Shown here: in pieces, positions 7,550 through 16,101 of the stretch | Position numbering within the stretch: the stretch's first letter is position 1 | Layout of the letters: every line of letters starts with the position of its first letter | Assembly (NCBI RefSeq): GCF_016908645.1 | Contig: NZ_JAFBEH010000023.1 | Location: 1 to 35,486 of the forward strand | Direction of reading: 5' to 3' | Origin: Streptococcus loxodontisalivarius | GTDB lineage: Bacteria > Bacillota > Bacilli > Lactobacillales > Streptococcaceae | DNA length: 35,486 nucleotides | Program-made: the position numbers and the translations under genes | Notes under the pieces: model-generated | What the model was told of the DNA's origin: nothing | Database searches by the model: none | The model's input: only the letters and a program-made list of their open reading frames with translations

Positions 7550-8416
7550 ATGAAAATTACAGTTCCTGCAACGTCAGCCAATATTGGACCAGGTTTTGAT
7601 TCTGTTGGTGTTGCACTTTCAAAATATCTAACGATCGAGGTGCTTGAAGCTAGTGATTCTTGGTTTATCGAGCATGATTTGGGTGCTGACATCCCTTCTG
7701 ATGAGCGTAATCTTCTCTTGGATGTTGCTCTTAAGATTAAGTCTGATCTTCAACCTCATCACTTGAAAATGATTTCTGATATTCCACTTGCGCGTGGTTT
7801 GGGGTCATCATCTTCAGTTATTGTTGCTGGTATTGAGCTAGCTAACCAACTTGGTCAACTTAATCTAACAGCGGATCAGAAGCTTGATTTGGCTACTGAA
7901 ATCGAAGGTCACCCTGACAATGTAGCGCCAGCTATTTTCGGAAATCTAGTTGTGGCATCTTATGTGGACCAGAAGGTTAATAGCATTGTCGCTGATTTTC
8001 CTAAATCTTCATTCATCGCTTTTATTCCAAACTATGAGTTGAAGACGTCTGATTCACGTGGTGTGCTACCATCTGAGCTTTCTTACAAAGAAGCAGTAGC
8101 TGCCTCATCTATCGCCAATGTGGCAATCGCTGCGCTATTTGCAGGAGACTTGGAAAAAGCTGGGCAAGCCATCCAAGGAGACATGTTCCACGAGCGCTAC
8201 CGCCAAAAATTGGTCAAGGAGTTCGCAACCATTAAAGAAATCGGTCAAGAAAATGGTGCTTATGCGACCTATCTATCAGGTGCAGGTCCAACTGTCATGG
8301 TCTTGGCACCCAAATCGGTCGAAGTAGCAATCAAGGAAAAAATCGATGCTCTTGGACTTGATGGTGAAAGCTTCCTTCTCAATGTAGATAAAGAAGGTGT
8401 TGTAGTTGTCGACTAA
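7550..8416 (+). CDS. thrB: Homoserine kinase
   Basis: ThrB phosphorylates homoserine to O-phosphohomoserine, the precursor of threonine. The 288-residue protein is a GHMP kinase. It has the canonical N-terminus [20 protein letters not shown], the ATP-binding loop [14 protein letters not shown] at about 81-94, [10 protein letters not shown] further on, and a C-terminal LSGAGPTVM motif. The start at ATG 7550 is set by family alignment; the frame is open for 35 codons upstream but that part is repeat DNA. Only AAGG touches the ATG and no well-spaced ribosome site is seen, which is unusual. It overlaps the next gene by 11 bp. Confidence 0.93.
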   Translation: MKITVPATSANIGPGFDSVGVALSKYLTIEVLEASDSWFIEHDLGADIPSDERNLLLDVALKIKSDLQPHHLKMISDIPLARGLGSSSSVIVAGIELANQLGQLNLTADQKLDLATEIEGHPDNVAPAIFGNLVVASYVDQKVNSIVADFPKSSFIAFIPNYELKTSDSRGVLPSELSYKEAVAASSIANVAIAALFAGDLEKAGQAIQGDMFHERYRQKLVKEFATIKEIGQENGAYATYLSGAGPTVMVLAPKSVEVAIKEKIDALGLDGESFLLNVDKEGVVVVD

Positions 8417-9296
8417 AAACAAGGGTTTGCTTATGGCTTTTGTGACCTATCTACTCTGGGGATTTTTATCCCTCTTTTGGAAACAACTGAGTCATGTCAA
8501 TGCTTACAATACCTTTTCTTACCGCATCTTGTGGACCTTGATTTCCATGTCGGTCTATATGGTTCTAGCTAGAAGGCAGTCGCTTTACAAGACTGAATTG
8601 AAGGCGCTTTGGGAAAATAAATCTGCCCTTTGGGCTATGATTTGGGCGAGTTTGCTGATTGCGACCAACTGGCTGATTTATATCTACGCTGTTGGAAATG
8701 GTCAGGCGACCGAGGCTAGTCTGGGTTATTATATTCTGCCGCTCTTTTCAGTTCTCTTGTCCTTGCTTTTTCTCAAGGAAAAATTATCGACTTGGACTTG
8801 GGTTTCAGTCCTTATGGCAACTGCGGGTGTTCTTCTCCTGGTTGTCAATACGGGTCATCTACCTTTGGTATCTCTGATTTTGACCTTTAGTTTTGGTCTC
8901 TATGGCTTTATCAAAAAAGGTGTTAAGCTATCAAGTGACGTTGCCATGTTGGTCGAAGCTATGATCATTGCGCCTTTTGCACTTATCTATCTGCTTTTCT
9001 TCAGTAAGGAAAACCTCCTAGATTACAGTCTTTATGAGAATGTCCTTCTGGTCTTATCGGGTCCAATTACAGCAATTCCCTTGCTCTTTTTTGCAGAGGC
9101 TGTTAAGCGAGCACCGCTCAATCAGGTTGGTTTCATCCAGTATATCAACCCAACGATTCAGCTCATATTCGCTATCTTCCTCTTCGGAGAGGGCATTACC
9201 ATGGGTGAGCTCAAGGGCTTCATCTGTATCTGGATTGCTATTGCTATCTTTATCTTTGGGCAAATAGCAGAGCTGAGAAAACAGAATAAGACTTAA
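8406..9296 (+). CDS. rarD: RarD/EamA-family membrane permease
   Basis: This is a 296-residue integral membrane protein of the drug/metabolite transporter superfamily, RarD branch, with about ten predicted helices and the family opening [21 protein letters not shown] followed by [15 protein letters not shown]. Substrates of RarD proteins are not firmly known; the first name came from chloramphenicol sensitivity. The chosen start is TTG 8406, inside the 3' end of thrB, with AAGAAGGTG upstream; an in-frame ATG at 8433 is the alternative and would remove the family-typical lysine-rich start. It may be translationally coupled to thrB, possibly an amino acid exporter, but that is a guess. A terminator follows. 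Confidence 0.82.
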   Translation: MSTKNKGLLMAFVTYLLWGFLSLFWKQLSHVNAYNTFSYRILWTLISMSVYMVLARRQSLYKTELKALWENKSALWAMIWASLLIATNWLIYIYAVGNGQATEASLGYYILPLFSVLLSLLFLKEKLSTWTWVSVLMATAGVLLLVVNTGHLPLVSLILTFSFGLYGFIKKGVKLSSDVAMLVEAMIIAPFALIYLLFFSKENLLDYSLYENVLLVLSGPITAIPLLFFAEAVKRAPLNQVGFIQYINPTIQLIFAIFLFGEGITMGELKGFICIWIAIAIFIFGQIAELRKQNKT

Positions 9297-9307
9297 AAAA
9301 ATCTAAT

Positions 9308-9341
9308 AAGGAGTCTGGGCTTTTGCTTCAGGCTCCTTTTT
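9308..9341 (+). terminator. Terminator after rarD
   Basis: A 10-bp stem (9308-9317 with 9329-9338, one G-U pair) with an 11-nt loop is followed by a T-run ending at 9341. The T-run abuts the pabBC promoter. Confidence 0.85.
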
Positions 9342-9349
9342 GTTATACT
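9341..9349 (+). promoter_or_regulatory. Extended -10 promoter of pabBC, leaderless geometry
   Basis: TGTTATACT (9341-9349) is an extended -10 (TGn plus five of six TATAAT bases). The expected start is about seven bases downstream, at the A of the pabBC start codon (9356). There is no ribosome-binding site between, consistent with a leaderless mRNA. Confidence 0.55.
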
Positions 9350-9355
9350 AGAAAC

Positions 9356-11074
9356 ATGCATAAGAAAACGGTTATTGATTTTAAGGAACTAGAAGAGCGA
9401 TTGGTTTTTGAAAATCCTGTGCTTGAATTAAAGACAAGGAATCTTTCAGAGGTCAAATCTATTTTGGATGAGGTGGCGAGCTTTCAAAAGCAGGGCTACT
9501 ATGTGGTAGGCTACCTTTCTTATGAAGCTGCGCCAGCATTTGAGGAGAAGTTTCGCGTTTCAGATAGGCAACTGGCTGGAGAATATCTGGCTTATTTTAC
9601 TGTTCATGACCGTGTAGAGCGTCAGCCATTTCCACTCAGTTACGACCCTGTTAGTATGCCTGAGGCTTGGCATGACTTGGATAGTCAGGAAAACTATGAA
9701 GCTGCCATCCGTCATATTCAAGAGCAGATTCGTCAGGGAAATACCTATCAGGTTAACCACACGATTCGTCTGAAATCTCAGATTGCTGATGATAGCTTTG
9801 CTATTTACAATCGTCTAATGGTGGAGCAAAATGCTGGTTACAATGCCTATATTGCCCATGATGATGTGGCTATCTTGTCAGCTAGTCCTGAGCTTTTCTT
9901 TAAAAAAGAGGGGCAGGAGCTGACGACGAGACCCATGAAGGGGACGACGAGCAGAGGTTTGACCTACCAGTCAGATCTTGAGCAGCAGGCTTGGCTGGCG
10001 CAGGATATTAAAAATCGTGCCGAAAATATGATGATTGTGGACCTTCTTCGCAACGATATGGGGAGGGTCTGTCAGATTGGCTCGGTTAAGGTTGACCAGC
10101 TCTGTCAGGTTGAGCAGTATTCGACTGTTTGGCAGATGACTTCAACCATCAAAGGGATTTTGCAAACCCAGTCTTTGACAGAAATTTTTGAAGCTCTCTA
10201 TCCTTGCGGCTCTATTACTGGTGCCCCTAAGATTGCGACTATGAAGGTCATTGACGAACTGGAATCGCAAGCTCGTGGTGTCTACTGCGGTACCATCGGA
10301 ATCTGTCTACCAAATGGCTCTGCTATTTTCAATGTACCTATCAGAACTATGCAGGTGCAGGGACAGACTGCCTACTATGGAGTTGGTGGTGGGATTACTT
10401 GGGATAGCAAGTGGCAGGGTGAGTTTGAAGAGACTCGTCAGAAATCTGCGGTGCTCTATCGTCAAAATCCTGTTTTTGACTTGATTTCAACTGGAAAACT
10501 TGTCAATGGTCAGCTAGAGCTGAGAGATCTTCATCTCAAACGCTTGAAAGAAGCGGCAGCTTATTTTGATTATACATTTGAGCTTGACCAGTTTGAAGCT
10601 GCTTTGGATGCTAGCATAGAAGCGCTAGCTCAGGGGACTTATCGATTAAGGATGACTGTTTCTAAATCAGGTCAGTTTGGCTTTGAAGCGCAGCCATTGA
10701 GCCAACTACCAAAATCATATACTCGACTGACCTTGAAAGAGCGTGATTTGGACTTGACGGCTTTTGTGACTTTTAAAACTAGCAGGCGTGACCATATTCC
10801 TGACTTGGATGGGGACTGTCTTTTTTACGGTGCTGATGGTCGCTTGCAGGAGTCAAGGATTGCCAATCTTGTTTTGGACTTAGATGGTGAACTGCTGACG
10901 CCAGCAGTTGAAGACGGCTGCTTGGCAGGGCTTTATCGTCAATGCTTAATCGACCAAGGTCTGGTCAAAGAGGCTCATCTCTACAAGGAAGATTTGGAAA
11001 AAGCAAGTCGTATCCTGCTCTGCAATGCTGTCAGAGGACTTTACGAGGTAGAACTAGAAAGAGGAGAAGAATGA
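9356..11074 (+). CDS. pabB: Fused aminodeoxychorismate synthase component I / lyase (PabBC)
   Basis: This 572-residue protein should make p-aminobenzoate for folate. Residues up to about 360 are the chorismate-binding synthase domain (PabB): RPMKGTTSRG, NRAENMMIVDLLRNDMGRV, PCGSITGAPKIATMKVIDEL and GGGITWDS. From about 370 to the end is a class IV aminotransferase-like domain (PabC, pyridoxal phosphate lyase): LKRLKEAAAYF, FKTSRRDH with the likely PLP lysine, and QESRIANLVLD...GCLAGLYR. The glutaminase partner PabA is not in the window. ATG 9356 fits related proteins (MHKKTVIDFKEL) but has no ribosome site; a TTG in frame at 9323 lies in the preceding terminator. The stop overlaps the folC start (ATGA), so the two are coupled. 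Confidence 0.92.
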   Translation: MHKKTVIDFKELEERLVFENPVLELKTRNLSEVKSILDEVASFQKQGYYVVGYLSYEAAPAFEEKFRVSDRQLAGEYLAYFTVHDRVERQPFPLSYDPVSMPEAWHDLDSQENYEAAIRHIQEQIRQGNTYQVNHTIRLKSQIADDSFAIYNRLMVEQNAGYNAYIAHDDVAILSASPELFFKKEGQELTTRPMKGTTSRGLTYQSDLEQQAWLAQDIKNRAENMMIVDLLRNDMGRVCQIGSVKVDQLCQVEQYSTVWQMTSTIKGILQTQSLTEIFEALYPCGSITGAPKIATMKVIDELESQARGVYCGTIGICLPNGSAIFNVPIRTMQVQGQTAYYGVGGGITWDSKWQGEFEETRQKSAVLYRQNPVFDLISTGKLVNGQLELRDLHLKRLKEAAAYFDYTFELDQFEAALDASIEALAQGTYRLRMTVSKSGQFGFEAQPLSQLPKSYTRLTLKERDLDLTAFVTFKTSRRDHIPDLDGDCLFYGADGRLQESRIANLVLDLDGELLTPAVEDGCLAGLYRQCLIDQGLVKEAHLYKEDLEKASRILLCNAVRGLYEVELERGEE

Positions 11075-12321
11075 CCTATCAAGAAGTTTTGGAGTGGATT
11101 CACAGCAAGCTGGCTTTTGGAATCAAGCCTGGTCTTGAACGTATGGCTTGGATGCTTGCTGAACTGGGAGATCCTCAGGAAAAGATTAAGGCAGTGCATG
11201 TGGTTGGCACTAATGGCAAGGGGTCGACGGTCAATAATCTACAGAAGGTTCTGACTGCCTCTGGTTATGAGGTGGGGACCTTCACATCGCCTTATATCAT
11301 GGACTTTAAAGAGCGTTTCAGCCTTGACGGTCAGATGATTTCTGAGGAGGATTTGGTGGCGATTGCTGAGATTGCTAAGCCTGTGGTTGAGCGTCTGCCC
11401 CTCGAGACTGACCTTGAAGCGGCGACTGAGTTTGAGGTCATTACTCTACTCATGTTCCTCTATTTTGGGAGCTACCATCCTGTTGACATTGCCATCATCG
11501 AGGCTGGCATGGGTGGTCGCTATGACTCGACCAATCTCTTTCATGCCTTGGCGGTGGTTTGTCCCTCTATTGGTCTGGATCATCAAGCGGTTTTGGGAAA
11601 TAGCTACGCTGACATCGCAAGAGAGAAGGCAGGTGTACTGACATCTGGTGAACCATTTATCTTTGCCACAGAGCGCAGCGATGTTCAAGTGGTCTTTGAA
11701 GAACAAGCGCAAGCTCACGAAAATCCAATCTTCCAATACTGCAAGGACTTTGCCATGGAAGAAGTAGAAGGTCAGCTCTGCTATGTCTCAAAAGATAAGA
11801 AAATCGACCGGCTCGAGCTTGCCATGCCTGGAAGTCATCAAGAAACCAATGCTGCTCTGGCTATCAAGACCTTGGAGCTGTTACAGAAGGACTATCCAAA
11901 AATCAGCGACCAGTCTATCAAGCAGGGCTTGTCTCAGGCTGCTTGGTTGGGAAGAACTGAGCTTATGGCAGATAATCTCATGATTGACGGTGCGCACAAC
12001 AATGAAAGTATTGCCGTCTTGGTAGATTTGATGAAGACTAAGTATGCAGACAAGAACTTGCATATCCTCTTTTCAGCTATTGATACCAAGCCTATCGATA
12101 GCATGTTGGAACAGTTGGCTGACCTTGGACAGTTGACGGTGACTAGCTTTGACTATCCAAATGCAGTAGCGTTAGACAAGTACCCTAGTCAGTATGACAA
12201 GATTACCGATTTTAGAGACTGGCTTGCCTCCCGTAACCAAGATAATACAGAGGATTTCTATCTGGTGACAGGCTCACTCTACTTTATCTCGCAAGTCAGA
12301 CATTATTTATTAGAAAGTTAA
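11071..12321 (+). CDS. folC: Folylpolyglutamate / dihydrofolate synthase
   Basis: FolC ligates glutamate to dihydropteroate or folates with ATP. The 416-residue protein has the Mur-ligase-like features of the family: P-loop HVVGTNGKGSTVNNL (about 46-60), the TSPYIMDFKERF loop, IIEAGMGGRYDSTN, HQAVLGNSYADIAREKAGVL and, in the C-terminal domain, LMIDGAHNNESI. The start at 11071 overlaps the pabBC stop by four bases and has AAAGAGGAG (11058-11066). An open frame continues upstream within pabBC but is a shadow. The MFS gene begins one base after its stop. Confidence 0.94.
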   Translation: MTYQEVLEWIHSKLAFGIKPGLERMAWMLAELGDPQEKIKAVHVVGTNGKGSTVNNLQKVLTASGYEVGTFTSPYIMDFKERFSLDGQMISEEDLVAIAEIAKPVVERLPLETDLEAATEFEVITLLMFLYFGSYHPVDIAIIEAGMGGRYDSTNLFHALAVVCPSIGLDHQAVLGNSYADIAREKAGVLTSGEPFIFATERSDVQVVFEEQAQAHENPIFQYCKDFAMEEVEGQLCYVSKDKKIDRLELAMPGSHQETNAALAIKTLELLQKDYPKISDQSIKQGLSQAAWLGRTELMADNLMIDGAHNNESIAVLVDLMKTKYADKNLHILFSAIDTKPIDSMLEQLADLGQLTVTSFDYPNAVALDKYPSQYDKITDFRDWLASRNQDNTEDFYLVTGSLYFISQVRHYLLES

Positions 12322-12322
12322 G

Positions 12323-13489
12323 ATGAAAAAACATTCCTTATTTTTTGTTCCTGGTATCGTTCTGGTTGGAACGGTGCTCCGCATTCCCTTTACGACCATT
12401 CCGACCATTCTGACCGAGGTTGCTGATGGTCTAGGTGTTTCAGTTAGTTCGCTTGGGATTTTGACCAGCATTCCCTTGATTATGTTTGCGACCTGCTCTA
12501 GTCTCGCTCCTAAGTTGGCTGAAAAATTTGGACTTGAGAAGCTCTTTACCATGGTGCTCTTGACTATGGTTGTCGGCTCAGCCATGCGTATTTTCAATCT
12601 GCCTGCGCTTTATCTGGGGACCATGCTCTTGGGTGCTGGTATTGCCATGATGAACGTGCTTTTACCATCAATCATACAAGCCAATCAACCAGAGCGTGTC
12701 GGTGTGCTGACAGCTGTCTATACAACAGCTATGGGTCTGGCATCAGCTGTCGCTTCATCAGTTGCAGTGCCAATCGCCTCGGCGACATCTTGGAAGGGAC
12801 TGATTCTGATTTTGTCAGCCATCGTTTTTATCGCCTTTCTGATTTGGCTTCCAAATACCACTTTCAATCATTATCCTAAGAAGAGTCAAAAGGAGCAGAA
12901 TGGCAGTCTCTGGAAGAGCAAGAAAGCTTGGGGGCTCTTGGTTTTTGGTGGACTCCAGTCGCTCATGTTCTATACAGCTTTGACTTGGCTACCGACTATG
13001 GCGACTCAAGCTGGACTATCGGCAGAAGCTGCTGGGCTACTAGCTTCTATCTACTCTTTGATTTCGCTGCCATTCTCAGTTGTCGTTCCTTATTTGACAG
13101 AAAAATGGCAGGGCAGAAAACGTCAAGTGGCGCTAGCTCTTGTTAGTCTATCTGGAATTTTAGGAATTGCCCTGTTATTCTTCCAAAATGCCAGTTTTAC
13201 TTACTGGCTCACTGTCAATCTCTTAATCGGAGTAGCAGTAAGCGCCCTCTTCCCTTATCTCTTGGTTATTTACAGTCTTAAGACGGACACGCCTGACCAG
13301 ACGGCTAGATTGTCAGGGATGGTTCAGTCGGGTGGCTATCTTCTTGCAGCCTTTGGTCCAACCCTCTTTGGACTGAGTTTTGAAGCCTTTGGTTCTTGGA
13401 ATATAGCCCTTATCATTTGGTTGCTTCTTTCGATTGTGATGACTGCAGCCCTCTTTTACACCGAAAAATTTGATAAAATCATTGATTAA
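12323..13489 (+). CDS. MFS transporter, CynX/NimT-like
   Basis: This is a 388-residue major facilitator protein with about twelve hydrophobic helices. The N-terminal half has [16 protein letters not shown] spacing ([23 protein letters not shown]) and [24 protein letters not shown], characteristic of the CynX/NimT (cyanate/nitroimidazole) branch; substrates in Gram-positives are mostly unknown. The ATG lies one base after the folC stop with a weak site inside folC, so it is co-transcribed and probably translationally coupled. Sitting last in a pabBC-folC transcript, it may move a folate precursor or related aromatic acid; this is inference from position only. A terminator follows. Confidence 0.82.
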   Translation: MKKHSLFFVPGIVLVGTVLRIPFTTIPTILTEVADGLGVSVSSLGILTSIPLIMFATCSSLAPKLAEKFGLEKLFTMVLLTMVVGSAMRIFNLPALYLGTMLLGAGIAMMNVLLPSIIQANQPERVGVLTAVYTTAMGLASAVASSVAVPIASATSWKGLILILSAIVFIAFLIWLPNTTFNHYPKKSQKEQNGSLWKSKKAWGLLVFGGLQSLMFYTALTWLPTMATQAGLSAEAAGLLASIYSLISLPFSVVVPYLTEKWQGRKRQVALALVSLSGILGIALLFFQNASFTYWLTVNLLIGVAVSALFPYLLVIYSLKTDTPDQTARLSGMVQSGGYLLAAFGPTLFGLSFEAFGSWNIALIIWLLLSIVMTAALFYTEKFDKIID

Positions 13490-13493
13490 GTCT

Positions 13494-13525
13494 AAAATGC
13501 TGGAAGTTTCTTCTGGCATTTTTTT
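13494..13525 (+). terminator. Terminator of pabBC-folC-MFS
   Basis: AAAATGC (13494-13500) pairs with GCATTTT (13516-13522), extended inward by TGGA with TCTG through wobbles, followed by a run of T residues to 13525. Confidence 0.85.
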
Positions 13526-13593
13526 GTTCTTTCAGGATAAATTTGCGGAATTGTTGCAAAATTCATTATTTTAGACCAGGCTCCCTTTTTCTT

Positions 13594-13614
13594 TACCTTA
13601 AAATAAGGTATAAT
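13594..13614 (+). promoter_or_regulatory. folE promoter with palindromic operator candidate
   Basis: A consensus -10 TATAAT (13609-13614) lies 30 bp before folE. A perfect palindrome TACCTTA-AAA-TAAGGTA (13594-13610) fills the spacer and touches the -10. The -35 is poor. A dyad in this position is a natural repressor site; the protein is unknown. Confidence 0.55.
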
Positions 13615-13644
13615 AGAGCTAATATTGACAAAAAAGAGGTAGCT

Positions 13645-14208
13645 ATGATAGATCAGAAAAAAGCAGAAGAAGCCGTGTACCAACTCCTTTCAGCTCTTGG
13701 TGAGAATCCTGAGCGAGAGGGTCTTTTGGACACTCCAAAGCGTGTTGCCAAGATGTATACTGAGATGTTCGCAGGTCTGAATGAGGATCCTAAAGACCAA
13801 TTTACAGCCGTCTTTTCAGAAGAACATGAGGAGTTGGTCTTGGTCAAAGACATTCCTTTCTACTCTATGTGTGAGCACCACTTGGTTCCATTTTACGGAG
13901 TGGCTCATGTTGCCTACCTACCAAGTGATGGCAAGGTAACTGGTCTTAGCAAGTTGGCTCGTGCTGTTGAGGTTGCTGCTAAACGCCCTCAATTGCAAGA
14001 ACGTTTGACAGCTCAAGTTGCAACTGCTTTGGAAGAAGCACTTAATCCTAAAGGTGTTTTTGTTATGGTTGAAGCAGAGCATATGTGTATGACGATGCGA
14101 GGGATTAAAAAACCTGGTGCTAAAACAGTAACAACAGTTGCGCGTGGCTACTACAAAGAAAATCCAGATGAACGTCGTGAGCTATTGAGCCTAATTCGAG
14201 GAAATTAA
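13645..14208 (+). CDS. folE: GTP cyclohydrolase I
   Basis: FolE converts GTP to 7,8-dihydroneopterin triphosphate, the first step of the pterin branch of folate synthesis. The 187-residue product has normal type I length. Visible signatures are [22 protein letters not shown], carrying the zinc Cys and His residues, [20 protein letters not shown], and [21 protein letters not shown] with the second zinc cysteine. AAAGAGGT (13632-13639) supports ATG 13645; the frame is open 34 codons further up but that would start before the promoter. It is first in folE-folP-folB-folK, with folP 10 bp downstream. Confidence 0.96.
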   Translation: MIDQKKAEEAVYQLLSALGENPEREGLLDTPKRVAKMYTEMFAGLNEDPKDQFTAVFSEEHEELVLVKDIPFYSMCEHHLVPFYGVAHVAYLPSDGKVTGLSKLARAVEVAAKRPQLQERLTAQVATALEEALNPKGVFVMVEAEHMCMTMRGIKKPGAKTVTTVARGYYKENPDERRELLSLIRGN

Positions 14209-14218
14209 GGGTAAAAAG

Positions 14219-15019
14219 ATGAAAATTGGAGACTACCAAATTGATGGAAATGCTGCCATCATGGGCATTCTTAATGTCACACCAGATTCTTTTTCAGATG
14301 GCGGTTCTTATACGCAGGTCGAACCAGCTCTAAAACAGGTTGAAGAAATGATTGCAGCTGGTGCTACAATTATCGATGTCGGTGGCGAATCAACTCGACC
14401 TGGTGCAGACTTTGTTTCGGCAGAAGACGAAATTAATCGCATCGTTCCAGTAATCAAGGCTATTCGTGAGCGTTTTGATGTTCTCATCAGCATCGACACC
14501 TATAAGACAGAGACAGCAAGAGCGGCTCTCGATGCGGGTGCGCATATTCTCAATGATGTCTGGGCTGGTCTCTATGATGGGCAGATGTTGTCTTTGGCAG
14601 CAGAGCGTCAAGTGCCTATCATTCTCATGCACAATCAAGAAGATGAGGTTTATCAAAATATCACAGAAGATGTTTGTTGCTTTTTGACAGAGCGTGCGCA
14701 GGCAGCTCTTGCTGCTGGGCTCGATCGTGATAAGATTTGGATTGATCCTGGTTTTGGTTTTGCCAAAACAGAAGAACAAAATATTGAACTTTTGAAAGGC
14801 TTGGAGCAGGTCTGCCAATTGGGTTATCCAGTCCTTTTTGGTATTTCTCGCAAGCGCACTGTTGACTATCTCTTGGGTGGTCAGACCAAGCCCTTGGAGC
14901 GTGATATGGGGACTGCTGCACTTACAGCGCATGCCATTTCCAAAGGATGCCAAATCGTGCGTGTTCACAATGTTAAAGCCAACCGTGACATCGTTAAGGT
15001 CATGAGCCAGATGGTTTAG
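14219..15019 (+). CDS. folP: Dihydropteroate synthase
   Basis: FolP joins p-aminobenzoate to hydroxymethyl-dihydropterin pyrophosphate and is the sulfonamide target. The 266-residue TIM-barrel protein shows AIMGILNVTPDSFSDGG (about 13-29), the GGESTRPGA loop, a SIDTYKTETARAAL strand, ILNDVW, WIDPGFGFAKT and FGISRK. All are diagnostic. I see no obvious insertion near the pABA site of the sort linked to sulfonamide resistance, but a reference alignment was not possible. It lies 10 bp after folE and 12 bp before folB in one operon. Confidence 0.96.
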   Translation: MKIGDYQIDGNAAIMGILNVTPDSFSDGGSYTQVEPALKQVEEMIAAGATIIDVGGESTRPGADFVSAEDEINRIVPVIKAIRERFDVLISIDTYKTETARAALDAGAHILNDVWAGLYDGQMLSLAAERQVPIILMHNQEDEVYQNITEDVCCFLTERAQAALAAGLDRDKIWIDPGFGFAKTEEQNIELLKGLEQVCQLGYPVLFGISRKRTVDYLLGGQTKPLERDMGTAALTAHAISKGCQIVRVHNVKANRDIVKVMSQMV

Positions 15020-15031
15020 AAAGAGGATTTG

Positions 15032-15391
15032 ATGGATAAGATTGTTTTGAACGGTTGTCGTTTTTACGGCTACCACGGCGCCTTTGAGGAGGAGCAAAAG
15101 CTGGGGCAGATTTTTGTCATTGATTTAGAGTTGATGGTTGATTTGCAAAAAGCTTCGCAGACAGATAAGTTGGAAGATACTGTTCATTATGGACTGGTTT
15201 TTGAGGCTGTTCAGAAACAGGCAGAGCAGAAAAAATACATCCTTATCGAGCGCCTGGCAGGAGCAATCTGCGACGATCTCTTTGACGAATTTCCAGCCAT
15301 CCAAGCCATCACTATCCGAATTAGCAAGGAAAATCCACCGATCAATGGGCATTATCAATCAGTTGGAATTGAATTGGAGCGCAGCCGATGA
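15032..15391 (+). CDS. folB: Dihydroneopterin aldolase
   Basis: FolB cleaves dihydroneopterin to hydroxymethyl-dihydropterin and glycolaldehyde. The 119-residue protein has the family pattern: IVLNGCRFYGYHGAFEEEQKLGQ with the conserved substrate glutamate, then VHYGLVFE, LIERLAGAICDDL and the catalytic lysine in ISKENPPI. ATG 15032 is preferred to the TTG three bases earlier because AAAGAGGA (15020-15027) then has normal spacing. Its stop overlaps the start of folK (ATGA), as is usual for this pair. Confidence 0.95.
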   Translation: MDKIVLNGCRFYGYHGAFEEEQKLGQIFVIDLELMVDLQKASQTDKLEDTVHYGLVFEAVQKQAEQKKYILIERLAGAICDDLFDEFPAIQAITIRISKENPPINGHYQSVGIELERSR

Positions 15392-15870
15392 CACTAGTGT
15401 ATCTGAGTTTAGGCTCAAATATGGGTGATAAGAGAGCCTATCTCGAAAGAGCCTTGCAGCTCTTGAATGATCTTCCACAGACAAAAGTGGTTGCTGTCTC
15501 TTCATTCTATCAAACAGCGGCTTGGGGTAAGACTGATCAGGATGATTTTCTCAACCTTGCTTGCCAGCTAGAGACTGACTTAGACAAGTTTGACCTGCTC
15601 CGCTATTGCCAAAAGATAGAAAAAGATTTGGACCGAGTTCGTCACGAGCATTGGGGTCCAAGGACGATTGATATTGACATGCTACTCTACGGTCAGGATA
15701 CTTCTGATGTCGAGGAGCTTCGACTACCCCACCCTTTTATGAAAGAGCGTGCTTTTGTTCTTGTTCCACTCCTAGAAATCGCACCCGATCTGACCGAGCC
15801 AGTGTTAGCCTTGCCTTATGCAGATGCCTTGTCGCTCCTCGATGCTAGTCAAGTTGAAGTAGTAGACTAG
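15388..15870 (+). CDS. folK: HPPK (hydroxymethyl-dihydropterin pyrophosphokinase)
   Basis: FolK transfers pyrophosphate from ATP to hydroxymethyl-dihydropterin, giving the FolP substrate. The 160-residue protein begins VYLSLGSNMGDKRAYL, contains SSFYQTAAWG and FLNLACQLET, and carries the signature RHEHWGPRTIDIDMLLYG (about 91-108) with the two metal-binding aspartates. The start overlaps folB by four bases. It ends the folE-P-B-K operon; a hairpin terminator lies about 105 bp downstream, overlapping the murB promoter. Confidence 0.96.
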   Translation: MTLVYLSLGSNMGDKRAYLERALQLLNDLPQTKVVAVSSFYQTAAWGKTDQDDFLNLACQLETDLDKFDLLRYCQKIEKDLDRVRHEHWGPRTIDIDMLLYGQDTSDVEELRLPHPFMKERAFVLVPLLEIAPDLTEPVLALPYADALSLLDASQVEVVD

Positions 15871-15962
15871 TCTAGTACGGAGCTTTGCTCTTTTATCGTT
15901 TTGCTTACTGGAAAATAGCACCATTTCAGGCTTGAAAATAGCTCGTCAAATGCTTACTTTTT

Positions 15963-15971
15963 TGATATAAT
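15963..15971 (+). promoter_or_regulatory. Extended -10 promoter upstream of murB
   Basis: TGATATAAT (15963-15971) is a perfect extended -10 about 130 bp before murB. Its predicted start (about 15978) falls inside the left arm of the terminator hairpin described next. Confidence 0.55.
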
Positions 15972-15974
15972 GTT

Positions 15975-16007
15975 GAGGTTGGGATCAAGCTGATCCTGCC
16001 TCTTTTT
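15975..16007 (+). terminator. Hairpin terminator overlapping the murB promoter start
   Basis: GAGGT and GGGATCA (15975-15979, 15981-15987, one bulged T) pair with TGATCCT and GCCTC (15991-16002) around an AGC loop, followed by five T residues. It probably ends fol operon transcription, and it could also prematurely stop transcripts from the overlapping promoter. Confidence 0.65.
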
Positions 16008-16101
16008 ATATGAATCAATTGGGTTATAACTTGGACTCAATGAAGAAATCATTTTCGCTGCTAACTAAAGAGTTTAGCTAGCTGATAAAAGAGGAATTGA
16101 T

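Noticed and set aside
14390..15097. Long minus-strand open frame of 235 codons opposite folP and folB
   Set aside because: It is antisense to clear folP and folB genes, has a low-complexity, cysteine- and leucine-rich unnatural composition and no ribosome site; a shadow of codon bias.
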